A stretch of 64,000 nucleotides of DNA. Source: Chromatiales bacterium (GTDB lineage Bacteria; Pseudomonadota; Gammaproteobacteria; Steroidobacterales; GCA-2729495). Where the stretch lies: positions 1 through 64,000 of the forward strand of contig NZCC01000043.1 in assembly GCA_002688175.1 (NCBI GenBank). The letters run 5' to 3'. The notes beneath the pieces are model-generated. The model saw nothing but the letters and a program-made list of their open reading frames with translations, ran no database searches and had not been told where the DNA came from. Of the stretch, positions 40,351 to 49,578 are shown one piece after another. The position numbers and the translations under genes were made by a program. The number at the start of each line of letters is the position of its first letter. Position 1 is the stretch's first letter.

Positions 40351-42561
40351 ATGAGCACAGTTAGGCCGAATCGGAACTTTATCAGCAGGCACGCGCGTGC
40401 AGTCGGCGTCGGCCGCCTGTTGATGAGTTTGTATTGTGTCATCGCCTTCGGACTGGCCGCAGTCTCTGCTGCGACAGCTGAGGATGCGCCAAATAGTCTC
40501 GATGACATCGAGGTACGCGCACTCCCAGGTAATCGCATTGAACTCAGGTTGGTGACCTCTGGTAATGCGCCTGAGCCATTGGCTTTTACGATCGATGAGC
40601 CGGCACGTATTGCGATTGATCTGCGCGATACGGTACTGGGTCTGAAGTCACGACGTAAAGATGTGGGTATTGGTGCTCTCGACACAATTTTGGCTGCTGA
40701 AGCCAACGGGCGTACACGAGTTGTTCTGAATTTAGATGTTTCAGTCGGCTACCAGACCCGCGTTGAAGGCAACAGCATCCTGGTTACACTCGATAGTGTG
40801 GCGGGCAGTGGAGCATCCGCCATAGCTGTGGCGCCGACCCTGATACCGAAAAAAGCCTCAGAGAGCAGCGCGATTGCCGCGCGGTCGATCGAAAGTATTG
40901 ATTTTCGGCGCACTGAAGCCGGGGCCGGCCGACTTATAGTCAAATTGTCTGATGTCGGTACAGCGATTGATGTCCAGCGTACGGCCAACCAGGTGGTATT
41001 GAATTTTATCGGCACCGATTTGCCCAGTTCATTGATGAAGCGACTCGATGTTCTGGATTTCGCGACACCAGTGACGACCATCGACACCATGCGCGTGGGT
41101 AACAATACCCGCATCGTGTTATCGGCTACAGGCAGTTTCGCCGAACTGGCCTACCAGTCTGACTTTATCTTCAGTGTCGAGGTGCAACCGGTTTTAGAGG
41201 ATAAGAAAAAGGAAGTTGCGCCAACATTATTCAGTCCTGATCATGTCTATGAAGGCGAACGACTGACACTCAATTTTCAGGATATCGAGACTCGTGCGGT
41301 ATTGCAGTTACTGGCTGATGTCAGCGGCCGCAACATCGTGGTTTCGGATACAGTTCAGGGCAATGTTACCTTGCGTCTGCAGGGCGTGCCGTGGGATCAG
41401 GCACTGGACATTGTGCTGGCCACCAAGGGTCTGGATATGCGCCAGAACGGCAACGTTATTATCGTTGCCCCGGCTGAAGAAATATCGGCACGCGAACTTG
41501 CCGATCTCGAATCGCGCAAAGAGATCAGTGAGCTTGAACCACTGGTGGCCGAGTATGTGCAGGTCAACTATGCGAAGGCCAGTGACCTGGCCGAGCTGAT
41601 TTCCGGCGGTAGCGGCGGCACCGCATTGCTATCGGATCGCGGTTCAGTGGGTATCGATGATCGTACCAATACACTGTTGTTGCAGGATACGATCGAAAGT
41701 ATTGCCTCGATCCGCAGACTGGTAGCGACACTCGATATTCCCGTACGCCAGGTGTTGATCGAATCACGGATCGTTATCGTGAATGATGACTTCAGCCGTG
41801 ACCTGGGTATTCGTTGGGGCGCGACCGTTGTCAAGGAGAGTGGCGGCGGTGTGTATACGACGACCGGTCGGTCCACCGGTACGGACAGTATGATCAATGA
41901 TGCCGCGGATAACATTAATGCGGGCGGCTCGCCGTTCCCGGTTGCTATCCCCAGCCTTGATGACCGGTTTAACATCAACTTGCCGGTGGCCAATCCTGCC
42001 GGCCAGTTCGCGCTTGCGATTCTCGATGATGATTACCTGATTGATCTCGAATTGTCCGCGCTGCAGGCTGAGGGCCGCGGCGAGGTCATCTCGTCACCGC
42101 GTGTCATTACAGCCAATCAGAAGGAAGCGACCATTAAAGAGGGTGTAGAGATTCCGTACCAGGAATCTTCATCCAGCGGCGCGACCACCACCCAGTTCAA
42201 GGAAGCGGTGCTGAGCCTGACGGTGACGCCGCAAATTACCCCGGATGACCGGATCATCATGGACCTGCTGGTGACCAAAGACAGCGTCGGTGAGACCGTG
42301 ACGACCGAGCGTGGTGGCTCCGTACCGAGTATCGATACGCGTTCGATAGAGACGCAGGTACTGGTTAACAACGGACAGACTGTCGTGCTTGGTGGGATCT
42401 ATGAAACTGAACAGAGGGAAACTGTGACCAAGGTACCGTTCTTCGGCGATATTCCGTTCCTGGGCGTGATGTTCAGGTCTACGCGGGTGAACTCTGAAAA
42501 ATCGGAACTATTGATTTTCGTGACGCCAAAAATACTAAAAGAAGGCTCGAGCATTTATTAA
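40351..42561 (+). CDS. pilQ: Type IV pilus secretin PilQ
   Basis: AMIN-like N-domain, secretin/STN domains; VLIESRIVIVNDDFSRDLGIRWG; VLGGIYETEQRETVTKVPFFGDIPFLG. Confidence 0.96.
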   Translation: MSTVRPNRNFISRHARAVGVGRLLMSLYCVIAFGLAAVSAATAEDAPNSLDDIEVRALPGNRIELRLVTSGNAPEPLAFTIDEPARIAIDLRDTVLGLKSRRKDVGIGALDTILAAEANGRTRVVLNLDVSVGYQTRVEGNSILVTLDSVAGSGASAIAVAPTLIPKKASESSAIAARSIESIDFRRTEAGAGRLIVKLSDVGTAIDVQRTANQVVLNFIGTDLPSSLMKRLDVLDFATPVTTIDTMRVGNNTRIVLSATGSFAELAYQSDFIFSVEVQPVLEDKKKEVAPTLFSPDHVYEGERLTLNFQDIETRAVLQLLADVSGRNIVVSDTVQGNVTLRLQGVPWDQALDIVLATKGLDMRQNGNVIIVAPAEEISARELADLESRKEISELEPLVAEYVQVNYAKASDLAELISGGSGGTALLSDRGSVGIDDRTNTLLLQDTIESIASIRRLVATLDIPVRQVLIESRIVIVNDDFSRDLGIRWGATVVKESGGGVYTTTGRSTGTDSMINDAADNINAGGSPFPVAIPSLDDRFNINLPVANPAGQFALAILDDDYLIDLELSALQAEGRGEVISSPRVITANQKEATIKEGVEIPYQESSSSGATTTQFKEAVLSLTVTPQITPDDRIIMDLLVTKDSVGETVTTERGGSVPSIDTRSIETQVLVNNGQTVVLGGIYETEQRETVTKVPFFGDIPFLGVMFRSTRVNSEKSELLIFVTPKILKEGSSIY

Positions 42562-42601
42562 GGATTGGCCACAGAATGATTGTGGTAGAGGGTTTTATGG
42601 T

Positions 42602-44587
42602 ATGAATAAGCTGCTTGCTTTCGGATTGGTATTAGTGGCCGCATTGACCGCATCTTGCGGTGGTAGTAGTGATAATTCGTTGCTTGATCCCAGTGGGGGA
42701 ACGACGGAAACTAGCGTCGATTCGATCCGCCTGTATACGAGTTCTCCACAGTTGCCATCCGATAGTACTGGTGTGGATAGGCTGACGCTGACCGCATTAG
42801 TTCTGGATATTAATGGTACGACGCTAGAAAATATTCCGGTTACTTTCAGTAAGCCGCTTACCGATCCGGGTTTTATCAACGTGCTAGTTCCACTGTCAGG
42901 TCCGAGCGGCGCTCAGGCCGAGTTTTCAAATGGAATAGGAACGCCGCAGAATCGTACTGTCTTGTTGACTGCAACGGCGCTGACTACTGGGGGCAGTAGC
43001 GTATCGGCTCAGGTATCAGTTGACATTATCGGGACAGATATTGTTATAACTGGTCCGGAAGCACTTGCACTAAATGATACGGGTGATTACATAGCAGTAT
43101 TGACTGACTCAAAAGGTATTGGAGTGGGCGGTCAGTTATTGACGGTAGATTCGGCACTGAGCAATACAGTTGCTGCAACGAACCTGACAACAGATCCAAC
43201 AGGAAAAATTGATTATCAGGTGACTGCTACCCAAGTGGGTTTGGATACGTTGACGGTCGGTGGGCTTGGAGTCAGCAAGGACAAGCCTCTCAATGTTTCG
43301 AATGATACTTTTGCTTTCGTGACACCAGCAGCTGATGCGGAAATATTGCTTGGTACGACTGCAGATGAGGCTGTCACAATAAACTGGACAATTGCCGGTG
43401 TCCCTCAAGTAGGCAAACAGATTAACTTCACATCGACACGTGGAGCTTTGTCTAGTGTTCAGGGTCCGGCGGCAATAGTCCCCGTAACGACTGTGATCAC
43501 TGATGCCAGTGGTAATGCCACATTATATATAGGCTCAACAAATTCTGGTACAGCATTATTAAGCGCAACCATTGATGAAAACGGTACGACAACAACTCGG
43601 AATATTGAATTTATTTCGGTCAGCCCGGATACGCTGAATTTGCAGGCTGGTAAGTTTACTGTTCCTGTCAATGAGCAAACTGAAATTGTTGCCACGGTAC
43701 GTGATGTAGATTTTAATTTTGTAAAAAATCAAATTATTAATTTTGTGCTCGTCAATGATATTACTGGAGGGTTTCTGAGTCCTGCCTCAGCAACTACCGG
43801 TAGTGATGGTAAGGCGGCAATTTTCTATACGGCCGGATCGGACTCGGGTCCGACGAATGGAGTAGAAATCCGGGCAGAGGTTGTATCCAATACGACTGTA
43901 AATGATACCGTGCAGTTGACGGTAGCGAGTAAGGAGCTTGACCTGGTTATTGGTACTGGAAATGATATTTTTGAACCAACAACGGCCTCTTTTGCGCAAG
44001 AGTGGAATATTTTCGTAACAGATGCTGTTGGAAATGCCGTTCAAAATAAGGATGTTCAAGTTGCGATTCGGTCCATGGAATATATAAAAGGGCAATTAGT
44101 AGTATTAACTGGGGCTACTTCATGGGCCAAAGTAGCGCCTATTTCCATATGTGCTGATGAGGATGCAAACAGAAATGGCATTCTTGATATCGCACTAGGT
44201 GAAGATCTTGTTAACAGTTCAGGTCAAATTGAGGCTGGTAATGTCGCTTTGGTGGCTCCGGTACCGGATACAGCACCTGCAACTGATCCATGTGCAACTG
44301 CTGGTGCCAGTGGGGTTTCAGCGCAGGCAACCACCAATGCCCAGGGTATTGCACGTGTTTGTGTGTTTTGGCCACAGGATCACAGTTGGTGGGTGAATGT
44401 GCAGATTGAAGCACAGGCGGGTGTGTCAGGCAGTGAGTTCAGCGCGCAACAAGTTTTTGAATTACCTGCTTTGGCAGTGGACATTAATACTACAACTGTT
44501 GCTCCACCAAACAGGGTAAGCCCTTATGGAATTCCGACTATAGCCGGTGATTGCTCTGAGCCACCGCCGGGGTTGCCACTGCCCTAG
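42602..44587 (+). CDS. Lipoprotein with repeated bacterial Ig-like (Big_1/invasin-like) domains
   Basis: LTASCGG lipobox; repeated segments such as LTALVLDINGTTLENIPVTFS, VTTVITDASGNATLYIGSTNSGTALLSATI, TTGSDGKAAIFYTAG. Confidence 0.8.
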   Translation: MNKLLAFGLVLVAALTASCGGSSDNSLLDPSGGTTETSVDSIRLYTSSPQLPSDSTGVDRLTLTALVLDINGTTLENIPVTFSKPLTDPGFINVLVPLSGPSGAQAEFSNGIGTPQNRTVLLTATALTTGGSSVSAQVSVDIIGTDIVITGPEALALNDTGDYIAVLTDSKGIGVGGQLLTVDSALSNTVAATNLTTDPTGKIDYQVTATQVGLDTLTVGGLGVSKDKPLNVSNDTFAFVTPAADAEILLGTTADEAVTINWTIAGVPQVGKQINFTSTRGALSSVQGPAAIVPVTTVITDASGNATLYIGSTNSGTALLSATIDENGTTTTRNIEFISVSPDTLNLQAGKFTVPVNEQTEIVATVRDVDFNFVKNQIINFVLVNDITGGFLSPASATTGSDGKAAIFYTAGSDSGPTNGVEIRAEVVSNTTVNDTVQLTVASKELDLVIGTGNDIFEPTTASFAQEWNIFVTDAVGNAVQNKDVQVAIRSMEYIKGQLVVLTGATSWAKVAPISICADEDANRNGILDIALGEDLVNSSGQIEAGNVALVAPVPDTAPATDPCATAGASGVSAQATTNAQGIARVCVFWPQDHSWWVNVQIEAQAGVSGSEFSAQQVFELPALAVDINTTTVAPPNRVSPYGIPTIAGDCSEPPPGLPLP

Positions 44588-44619
44588 TACAGGCAAGATT
44601 TAGTTTCAGGAAGTCAACC

Positions 44620-44645
44620 AAAGGTCGGCATTACTGCCGGCCTTT
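44620..44645 (+). terminator. Intrinsic terminator downstream of the Ig-like gene
   Basis: AAAGGTCGGCA-TTAC-TGCCGGCCTTT stem followed by GTCGTTTT. Confidence 0.75.
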
Positions 44646-44716
44646 GTCGTTTTGCGTATCATGCAGTCACGCGGCGGGACGATTCATGGTGAACAGCAGC
44701 CCCCGGCCCGGATTGC

Positions 44717-45268
44717 ATGGTGATAAACAACAATATTTTCCTGATCGGCCCGATGGGTTCGGGCAAAACAGCCGTGGGTCGGCGCCTCGCGCATGATCTG
44801 AAGAAACCCTTTGTCGACAGCGATGCCCTGATCGAGGCACGGACCGGTGTCGATATACCGTTCATCTTCGAGAAGGAGGGTGAGGCGGGTTTCCGGCGCC
44901 GGGAGGCCGTGGTTATCGAGGAACTGACGCAGCAGGACGGTATCGTACTGGCGACCGGCGGTGGCGCGATCCTGAGTGATGCAAACTGCCGGCATCTGGC
45001 GCCCCGTGGTTTCGTGATCTACCTGATGGCCACCGTGCAGCAGCAACTGGAGCGAACGGGTCGCAGCAAGGAGCGGCCCCTGTTGAATACGGGCGACCGG
45101 GAGCAGGTTCTGACCGATTTATTTGCGTTTCGTGATCCCTTGTACCGGGAAATTGCAGACTTGTGCGTCAGCACCGACAATCGGACGGTCGCCCAGGTTG
45201 CTGCGCAGATCCTGCGGCACCTAGAGCGCCTGGGTGCGGACCCGGAGGCAGAGAGCCGAGATGAGTGA
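44717..45268 (+). CDS. aroK: Shikimate kinase
   Basis: NIFLIGPMGSGKTAVGRRLA; FRRREAVVIEEL. Confidence 0.95.
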   Translation: MVINNNIFLIGPMGSGKTAVGRRLAHDLKKPFVDSDALIEARTGVDIPFIFEKEGEAGFRRREAVVIEELTQQDGIVLATGGGAILSDANCRHLAPRGFVIYLMATVQQQLERTGRSKERPLLNTGDREQVLTDLFAFRDPLYREIADLCVSTDNRTVAQVAAQILRHLERLGADPEAESRDE

Positions 45269-46352
45269 ACAGAGCGAACAAATAGTCAACCTGGGTGAGC
45301 GGAGTTATCCGTTACTGATCGGCGGCGGCCTGCTGCAGAAGAACGGTATTCTCGATCCGTTCATTGCCGATGCTGATGTGTTCATCGTGACCAACGAGGT
45401 GGTCGGGCCGCTCTATTTACAGTCGCTGACCAGCCTGCTGGGCGCACGGCGCATCGACAGTATCGAGTTGCCCGATGGCGAAGTATTTAAAACGATAGCG
45501 ACCTTCGAGTCGATCATCGACCGGCTGGTTGCCGGCCGCTACGCACGCGATGCGGTACTCATGACGCTCGGCGGGGGCGTGGTCGGCGATATCGGCGGTT
45601 TTGCGGCGGCAGCGTATCAGCGCGGGATTCGCTTCATCCAGATGCCGACTACACTGCTGGCCCAGGTCGACTCGGCGGTCGGCGGCAAGACGGCCGTCAA
45701 TCATGCGGGCGGCAAGAACCTGATCGGGGCCTTTCACCAGCCGTCAGCCGTACTCATCGATACCGATACGCTCGTGACGCTGCCGGATCGGGAATTACGC
45801 GCCGGTCTGGCCGAGATCGTCAAATACGGCCTGATCGTTGACGCGGAGTTCTTCGCCTGGCTGGAAGCGCATGCCGCCGATCTGCTGGCCCGTGAGCCCG
45901 CAGCGTTGCATCATGCTATCCGGCGTTCCTGCCAGCTCAAGGCTGCCATAGTGGCTGAGGATGAGCGTGAGACCGGTCGCCGTGCGTTACTGAACCTCGG
46001 CCACACCTATGGTCATGCGATCGAACGTTGTGCCGGTTACGGTGAATGGCTGCACGGTGAGGCTATTGCGGCCGGCATCTGCATGGCTGCCGAGTTTTCA
46101 GTCCGGCTGGGCTACCTCGAGTCTGCCGACGTAGCCCGTATCAGCGCCTTGCTGGCAGCCCTTGAATTGCCGACGGCGCCGCCCTCGGACATCAGCGTTG
46201 CTGACTTCATGGCGGCTATGTCGATCGACAAGAAGGTTATCGGCGGCGAAATCAGGCTCGTGTTAATGCACGCTATCGGTACCGCCGAGGTTACTGCCGA
46301 TTATCCGTCCGCCGACCTTGGCGCATTGCTGGCCGAACAACTGGGGCGGTGA
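45261..46352 (+). CDS. aroB: 3-dehydroquinate synthase
   Basis: LGGGVVGDIGGFAAAAYQRGIRFIQMPTTLLAQVDSAVGGKTAVNH. Confidence 0.97.
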   Translation: MSEQSEQIVNLGERSYPLLIGGGLLQKNGILDPFIADADVFIVTNEVVGPLYLQSLTSLLGARRIDSIELPDGEVFKTIATFESIIDRLVAGRYARDAVLMTLGGGVVGDIGGFAAAAYQRGIRFIQMPTTLLAQVDSAVGGKTAVNHAGGKNLIGAFHQPSAVLIDTDTLVTLPDRELRAGLAEIVKYGLIVDAEFFAWLEAHAADLLAREPAALHHAIRRSCQLKAAIVAEDERETGRRALLNLGHTYGHAIERCAGYGEWLHGEAIAAGICMAAEFSVRLGYLESADVARISALLAALELPTAPPSDISVADFMAAMSIDKKVIGGEIRLVLMHAIGTAEVTADYPSADLGALLAEQLGR

Positions 46353-47530
46353 CTACGAGCCGGCAACCGGTTGCACTGGAGCCTTACGCGGCGACACCGG
46401 GGGCCAGTCGTGGCCGCTGTTACCCGGAGTCAGAACATCCGTATCGCAGCGCGTTTCAACGCGACCGTGACCGGATCATTCACTCGACGGCGTTCCGCCG
46501 CCTCGTCTACAAGACCCAGGTATTCGTCAATCATGAGGGCGATCATTACCGGACCCGGCTGACGCATTCTCTGGAGGTTGCACAAATCGGGCGTACGGTT
46601 GCAGCAGAGCTCGGACTCAATGAATTACTGGTTGAAGCGATCTGCCTGGCCCACGATCTCGGTCATACGCCCTTCGGTCATGCGGGTCAGGACACGCTAA
46701 ACCAGTGCATGGAAAAGTACGGCGGGTTCGAGCACAATCTGCAATCCTTGCGGGTCGTCGATGAACTCGAAGAGCGCTATATCGATTTTCCCGGACTGAA
46801 CCTGACCTTCGAGAGTCGGGAGGGAATTCTTAAACATTGCTCCAGGCGCAATGCCCGGGAGCTCGGCGAACTTGGCGAACGTTTTCTGCACCGTCACCAG
46901 CCCGGACTCGAAGCACAGCTGGCGAATATTGCCGATGAGATCGCTTACAACAATCACGATGTTGATGATGGCCTGCGCGCCGGGTTGTTAACCGAAGACG
47001 AACTCATCGCCACGGACCTGTTCAGTGATCATTACGCGCACAGTCGCGAGCAGGGCGATAAAATGGATCGTCGCGCACTGATCCACGCAACGGTCCGGGC
47101 GATGATCAATGAGATCGTAACCGACCTGATTGATCATTCACGCGCAACGCTGACCAGGCAGGCGCCCGCTGATATCGAAGCCGTGCGTGGGCAGGCGGCG
47201 GCCATGATTGGATTGAGCCCGGATGCCGAGGCGCGACACCGGTCACTGAAGCATTTTTTGCACGGCAGCCTGTATCAGCATGAACGCGTGTTGGCCATGA
47301 CCGAGCGAGCGCATGTAATCGTGCGGGGCCTGTTCGAGTGTTATATGAACGATATGCATGCGATGCCGAAAGATTATGTGCGCCGCGCCGAGATCTGGGT
47401 CGAACAATCCGGTGAGGCGGGACGGGCACGGGCGGTGGCCGATTATGTGGCGGGTATGACGGACCGATATGCCTACTCGGCCTATGGCCGGTTGGTGAAT
47501 TCAGGAATTAACGAACCATTGATGGGATAG
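46349..47530 (+). CDS. Deoxyguanosinetriphosphate triphosphohydrolase-like protein (HD superfamily)
   Basis: RLVYKTQVFVNHEGDHYRTRLTHSLEVAQIGRT; AHDLGHTPFGHAG. Confidence 0.95.
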   Translation: MTTSRQPVALEPYAATPGASRGRCYPESEHPYRSAFQRDRDRIIHSTAFRRLVYKTQVFVNHEGDHYRTRLTHSLEVAQIGRTVAAELGLNELLVEAICLAHDLGHTPFGHAGQDTLNQCMEKYGGFEHNLQSLRVVDELEERYIDFPGLNLTFESREGILKHCSRRNARELGELGERFLHRHQPGLEAQLANIADEIAYNNHDVDDGLRAGLLTEDELIATDLFSDHYAHSREQGDKMDRRALIHATVRAMINEIVTDLIDHSRATLTRQAPADIEAVRGQAAAMIGLSPDAEARHRSLKHFLHGSLYQHERVLAMTERAHVIVRGLFECYMNDMHAMPKDYVRRAEIWVEQSGEAGRARAVADYVAGMTDRYAYSAYGRLVNSGINEPLMG

Positions 47531-47537
47531 GACAGCG

Positions 47538-48242
47538 ATGAGCATGACAGATAATAAAGATCGATTGATTTTTGCGATGGATGTACCAGAGGCTGCGCAG
47601 GCGCGTGAGCTGGCCGGGCAGCTTGGCGACGCGGTTACATTTTACAAGCTTGGCCTCGAATTAATGATGGCCGGGGGCTTTTTTGAGCTGGTTGACTGGA
47701 TGGTCGAACGCGACAAGAAAGTATTCGTTGACCTGAAATTTTTTGATGTACCGGCGACTGTTGGACGCGCCGTGGCGCGATTGGCCAGTCGCGGCGTGAC
47801 ATTTACGACCGTGCATGGCAATCAGGGCATCATGGAAGCCGCCGCTGCGGCGAAGGGCGACCTGAAAATTCTGGCTGTCACGGCACTGACAAGCCTGGAT
47901 CGCGGCGATCTGGATGACCTGGGATTTCAGTGTGATATTGCCGAACTCGTCCTGTCGCGTGCCAGGCGGGCACTTGAGGCGGGTTGTGACGGCGTGGTGG
48001 CCTCGGGCCTCGAACTACCGGCCATGCGCACGGCAGTCGACCGGCGGCTGCTGGTCGTGACGCCGGGTATCCGGCCGGTCGAGAATCGGCCCAGCGACGA
48101 TCAGAAGCGCGTCGTAACAGTTGAACAGGCATTCACAGACGGCGCCGACCATATCGTCGTCGGGCGACCGATCCGCGATGCTGCAGACCCGCGTGCAGCG
48201 GCTGAGGGGATGCAGGAGACAATCGCGACTGTATTCGGGTAA
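47538..48242 (+). CDS. pyrF: Orotidine 5'-phosphate decarboxylase
   Basis: FVDLKFFDVPATVG; VTPGIRP; DHIVVGRPI. Confidence 0.96.
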   Translation: MSMTDNKDRLIFAMDVPEAAQARELAGQLGDAVTFYKLGLELMMAGGFFELVDWMVERDKKVFVDLKFFDVPATVGRAVARLASRGVTFTTVHGNQGIMEAAAAAKGDLKILAVTALTSLDRGDLDDLGFQCDIAELVLSRARRALEAGCDGVVASGLELPAMRTAVDRRLLVVTPGIRPVENRPSDDQKRVVTVEQAFTDGADHIVVGRPIRDAADPRAAAEGMQETIATVFG

Positions 48243-48278
48243 TAGTCCTTCCCCCATCAGGGAAAAACCAAAACCAAC

Positions 48279-48905
48279 CTACAGCAACTCTTCCAGTGTT
48301 GCCCAGGCATTGTCCAGCAGGTACGGCTGACCCTCGGCATTGGGATGAATCTGATCTGCCTGCATCAGAGCTGGGGTGAGCGCGACATTTTTCATAAAGA
48401 ATTTGATCAGTGCCACCTCATATTTATTGGCCAGCTCTGCATAAATACCGGCGAATCCGTCGGTATAAGCCTGACCATAATTGGGTGGCATGGCCATGCC
48501 GGCCAGGATCACCTGTGCATCAACGGCCTGGCTCAACTCGATCATGGTGGCAAGATTCTTGCGGATGACGCCGATCGGTGTACCGCGCAAACCATCGTTG
48601 CCACCAAGTTCGATCAGTACAATGGCAGGTGTATTGACTTGTAATGCCCGGGGCAGGCGGCGTAATCCACCGCCGGTGGTGTCGCCGCTGATGCTGGCAT
48701 TGACCACTTGATAGACGTAACCCTTGGCGGATAGACGATTCTGCAATAGAGTGGTCCACGATTCGCCTTTCGCAAGACCGTAACCTGCGCTGAGACTGTC
48801 ACCGATAATTAATATTGTCCGGTTGCCTGAATCTGCCTGGCAGGCAACACAGACCAACATAAAAGTCAGCAAAATCGCTATGAATGAACGCCTGGAAAAA
48901 ATCAT
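48279..48905 (-). CDS. tesA: GDSL/SGNH hydrolase, arylesterase/thioesterase I (TesA-like)
   Basis: ILIIGDSLSAGYGLAKGESW; ELGGNDGLRGTP; DQIHPNAEGQ. Confidence 0.93.
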   Translation of the reverse strand: MIFSRRSFIAILLTFMLVCVACQADSGNRTILIIGDSLSAGYGLAKGESWTTLLQNRLSAKGYVYQVVNASISGDTTGGGLRRLPRALQVNTPAIVLIELGGNDGLRGTPIGVIRKNLATMIELSQAVDAQVILAGMAMPPNYGQAYTDGFAGIYAELANKYEVALIKFFMKNVALTPALMQADQIHPNAEGQPYLLDNAWATLEELL

Positions 48906-49578
48906 CAGTGACGGTACCGTCCTTCGTACTCAAAATCTCAGTAAACAGGTTAGCAGCCCGGAAGGCCAGCTGACTATTCTGGATGATGTGACGCTGCAGG
49001 TCACGGCCGGAGATAGTGTTGCCCTGGTTGGCCCATCGGGCGCCGGCAAGACCACGTTATTGGCCTTATTGGCCGGCCTCGACCGGCCGACAACGGGTCG
49101 GGTGTGGTTGTGTGGTGAGGACCTGACGGCGATGGATGAGGACGGTCGTGCAGAGGTGCGTGGCCGCTACGTCGGCTTTGTATTTCAGTCATTTCACCTC
49201 GTACCGTCGCTGACGGCGCTTGAGAACGTCATGTTGCCACTGGAGCTTACCGGTGCCTCCGGTGCCACTGAACAGGCCAGGGAGGCGCTGGTCAGCGTAG
49301 GCCTCGAGCGGCGTACGACGCACTACCCAAAACAGTTATCGGGCGGCGAAAAGCAGCGTGTGGCCATCGCCCGTGCGTTCGTGACCGAGCCGGCGATCCT
49401 GTTCGCCGACGAGCCGACCGGAAATCTCGATACGGCCAGCGGTGAGCGGGTTGCCGATTTATTATTCCGCCTGAACAAGCAGTCGAACACGACGCTGGTT
49501 CTGGTGACGCATGACCGTGATTTGGCCAGGCGCTGTGACCGGGTCATTGAACTGGATACGGGGCGAATGTTGCCATGA
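48880..49578 (+). CDS. ABC transporter ATP-binding protein (YbbA/LolD-like)
   Basis: VGPSGAGKTTLLALLAGLDRPTTG; LSGGEKQRVAIARAF; start chosen at ATG 48880. Confidence 0.93.
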   Translation: MNERLEKIISDGTVLRTQNLSKQVSSPEGQLTILDDVTLQVTAGDSVALVGPSGAGKTTLLALLAGLDRPTTGRVWLCGEDLTAMDEDGRAEVRGRYVGFVFQSFHLVPSLTALENVMLPLELTGASGATEQAREALVSVGLERRTTHYPKQLSGGEKQRVAIARAFVTEPAILFADEPTGNLDTASGERVADLLFRLNKQSNTTLVLVTHDRDLARRCDRVIELDTGRMLP

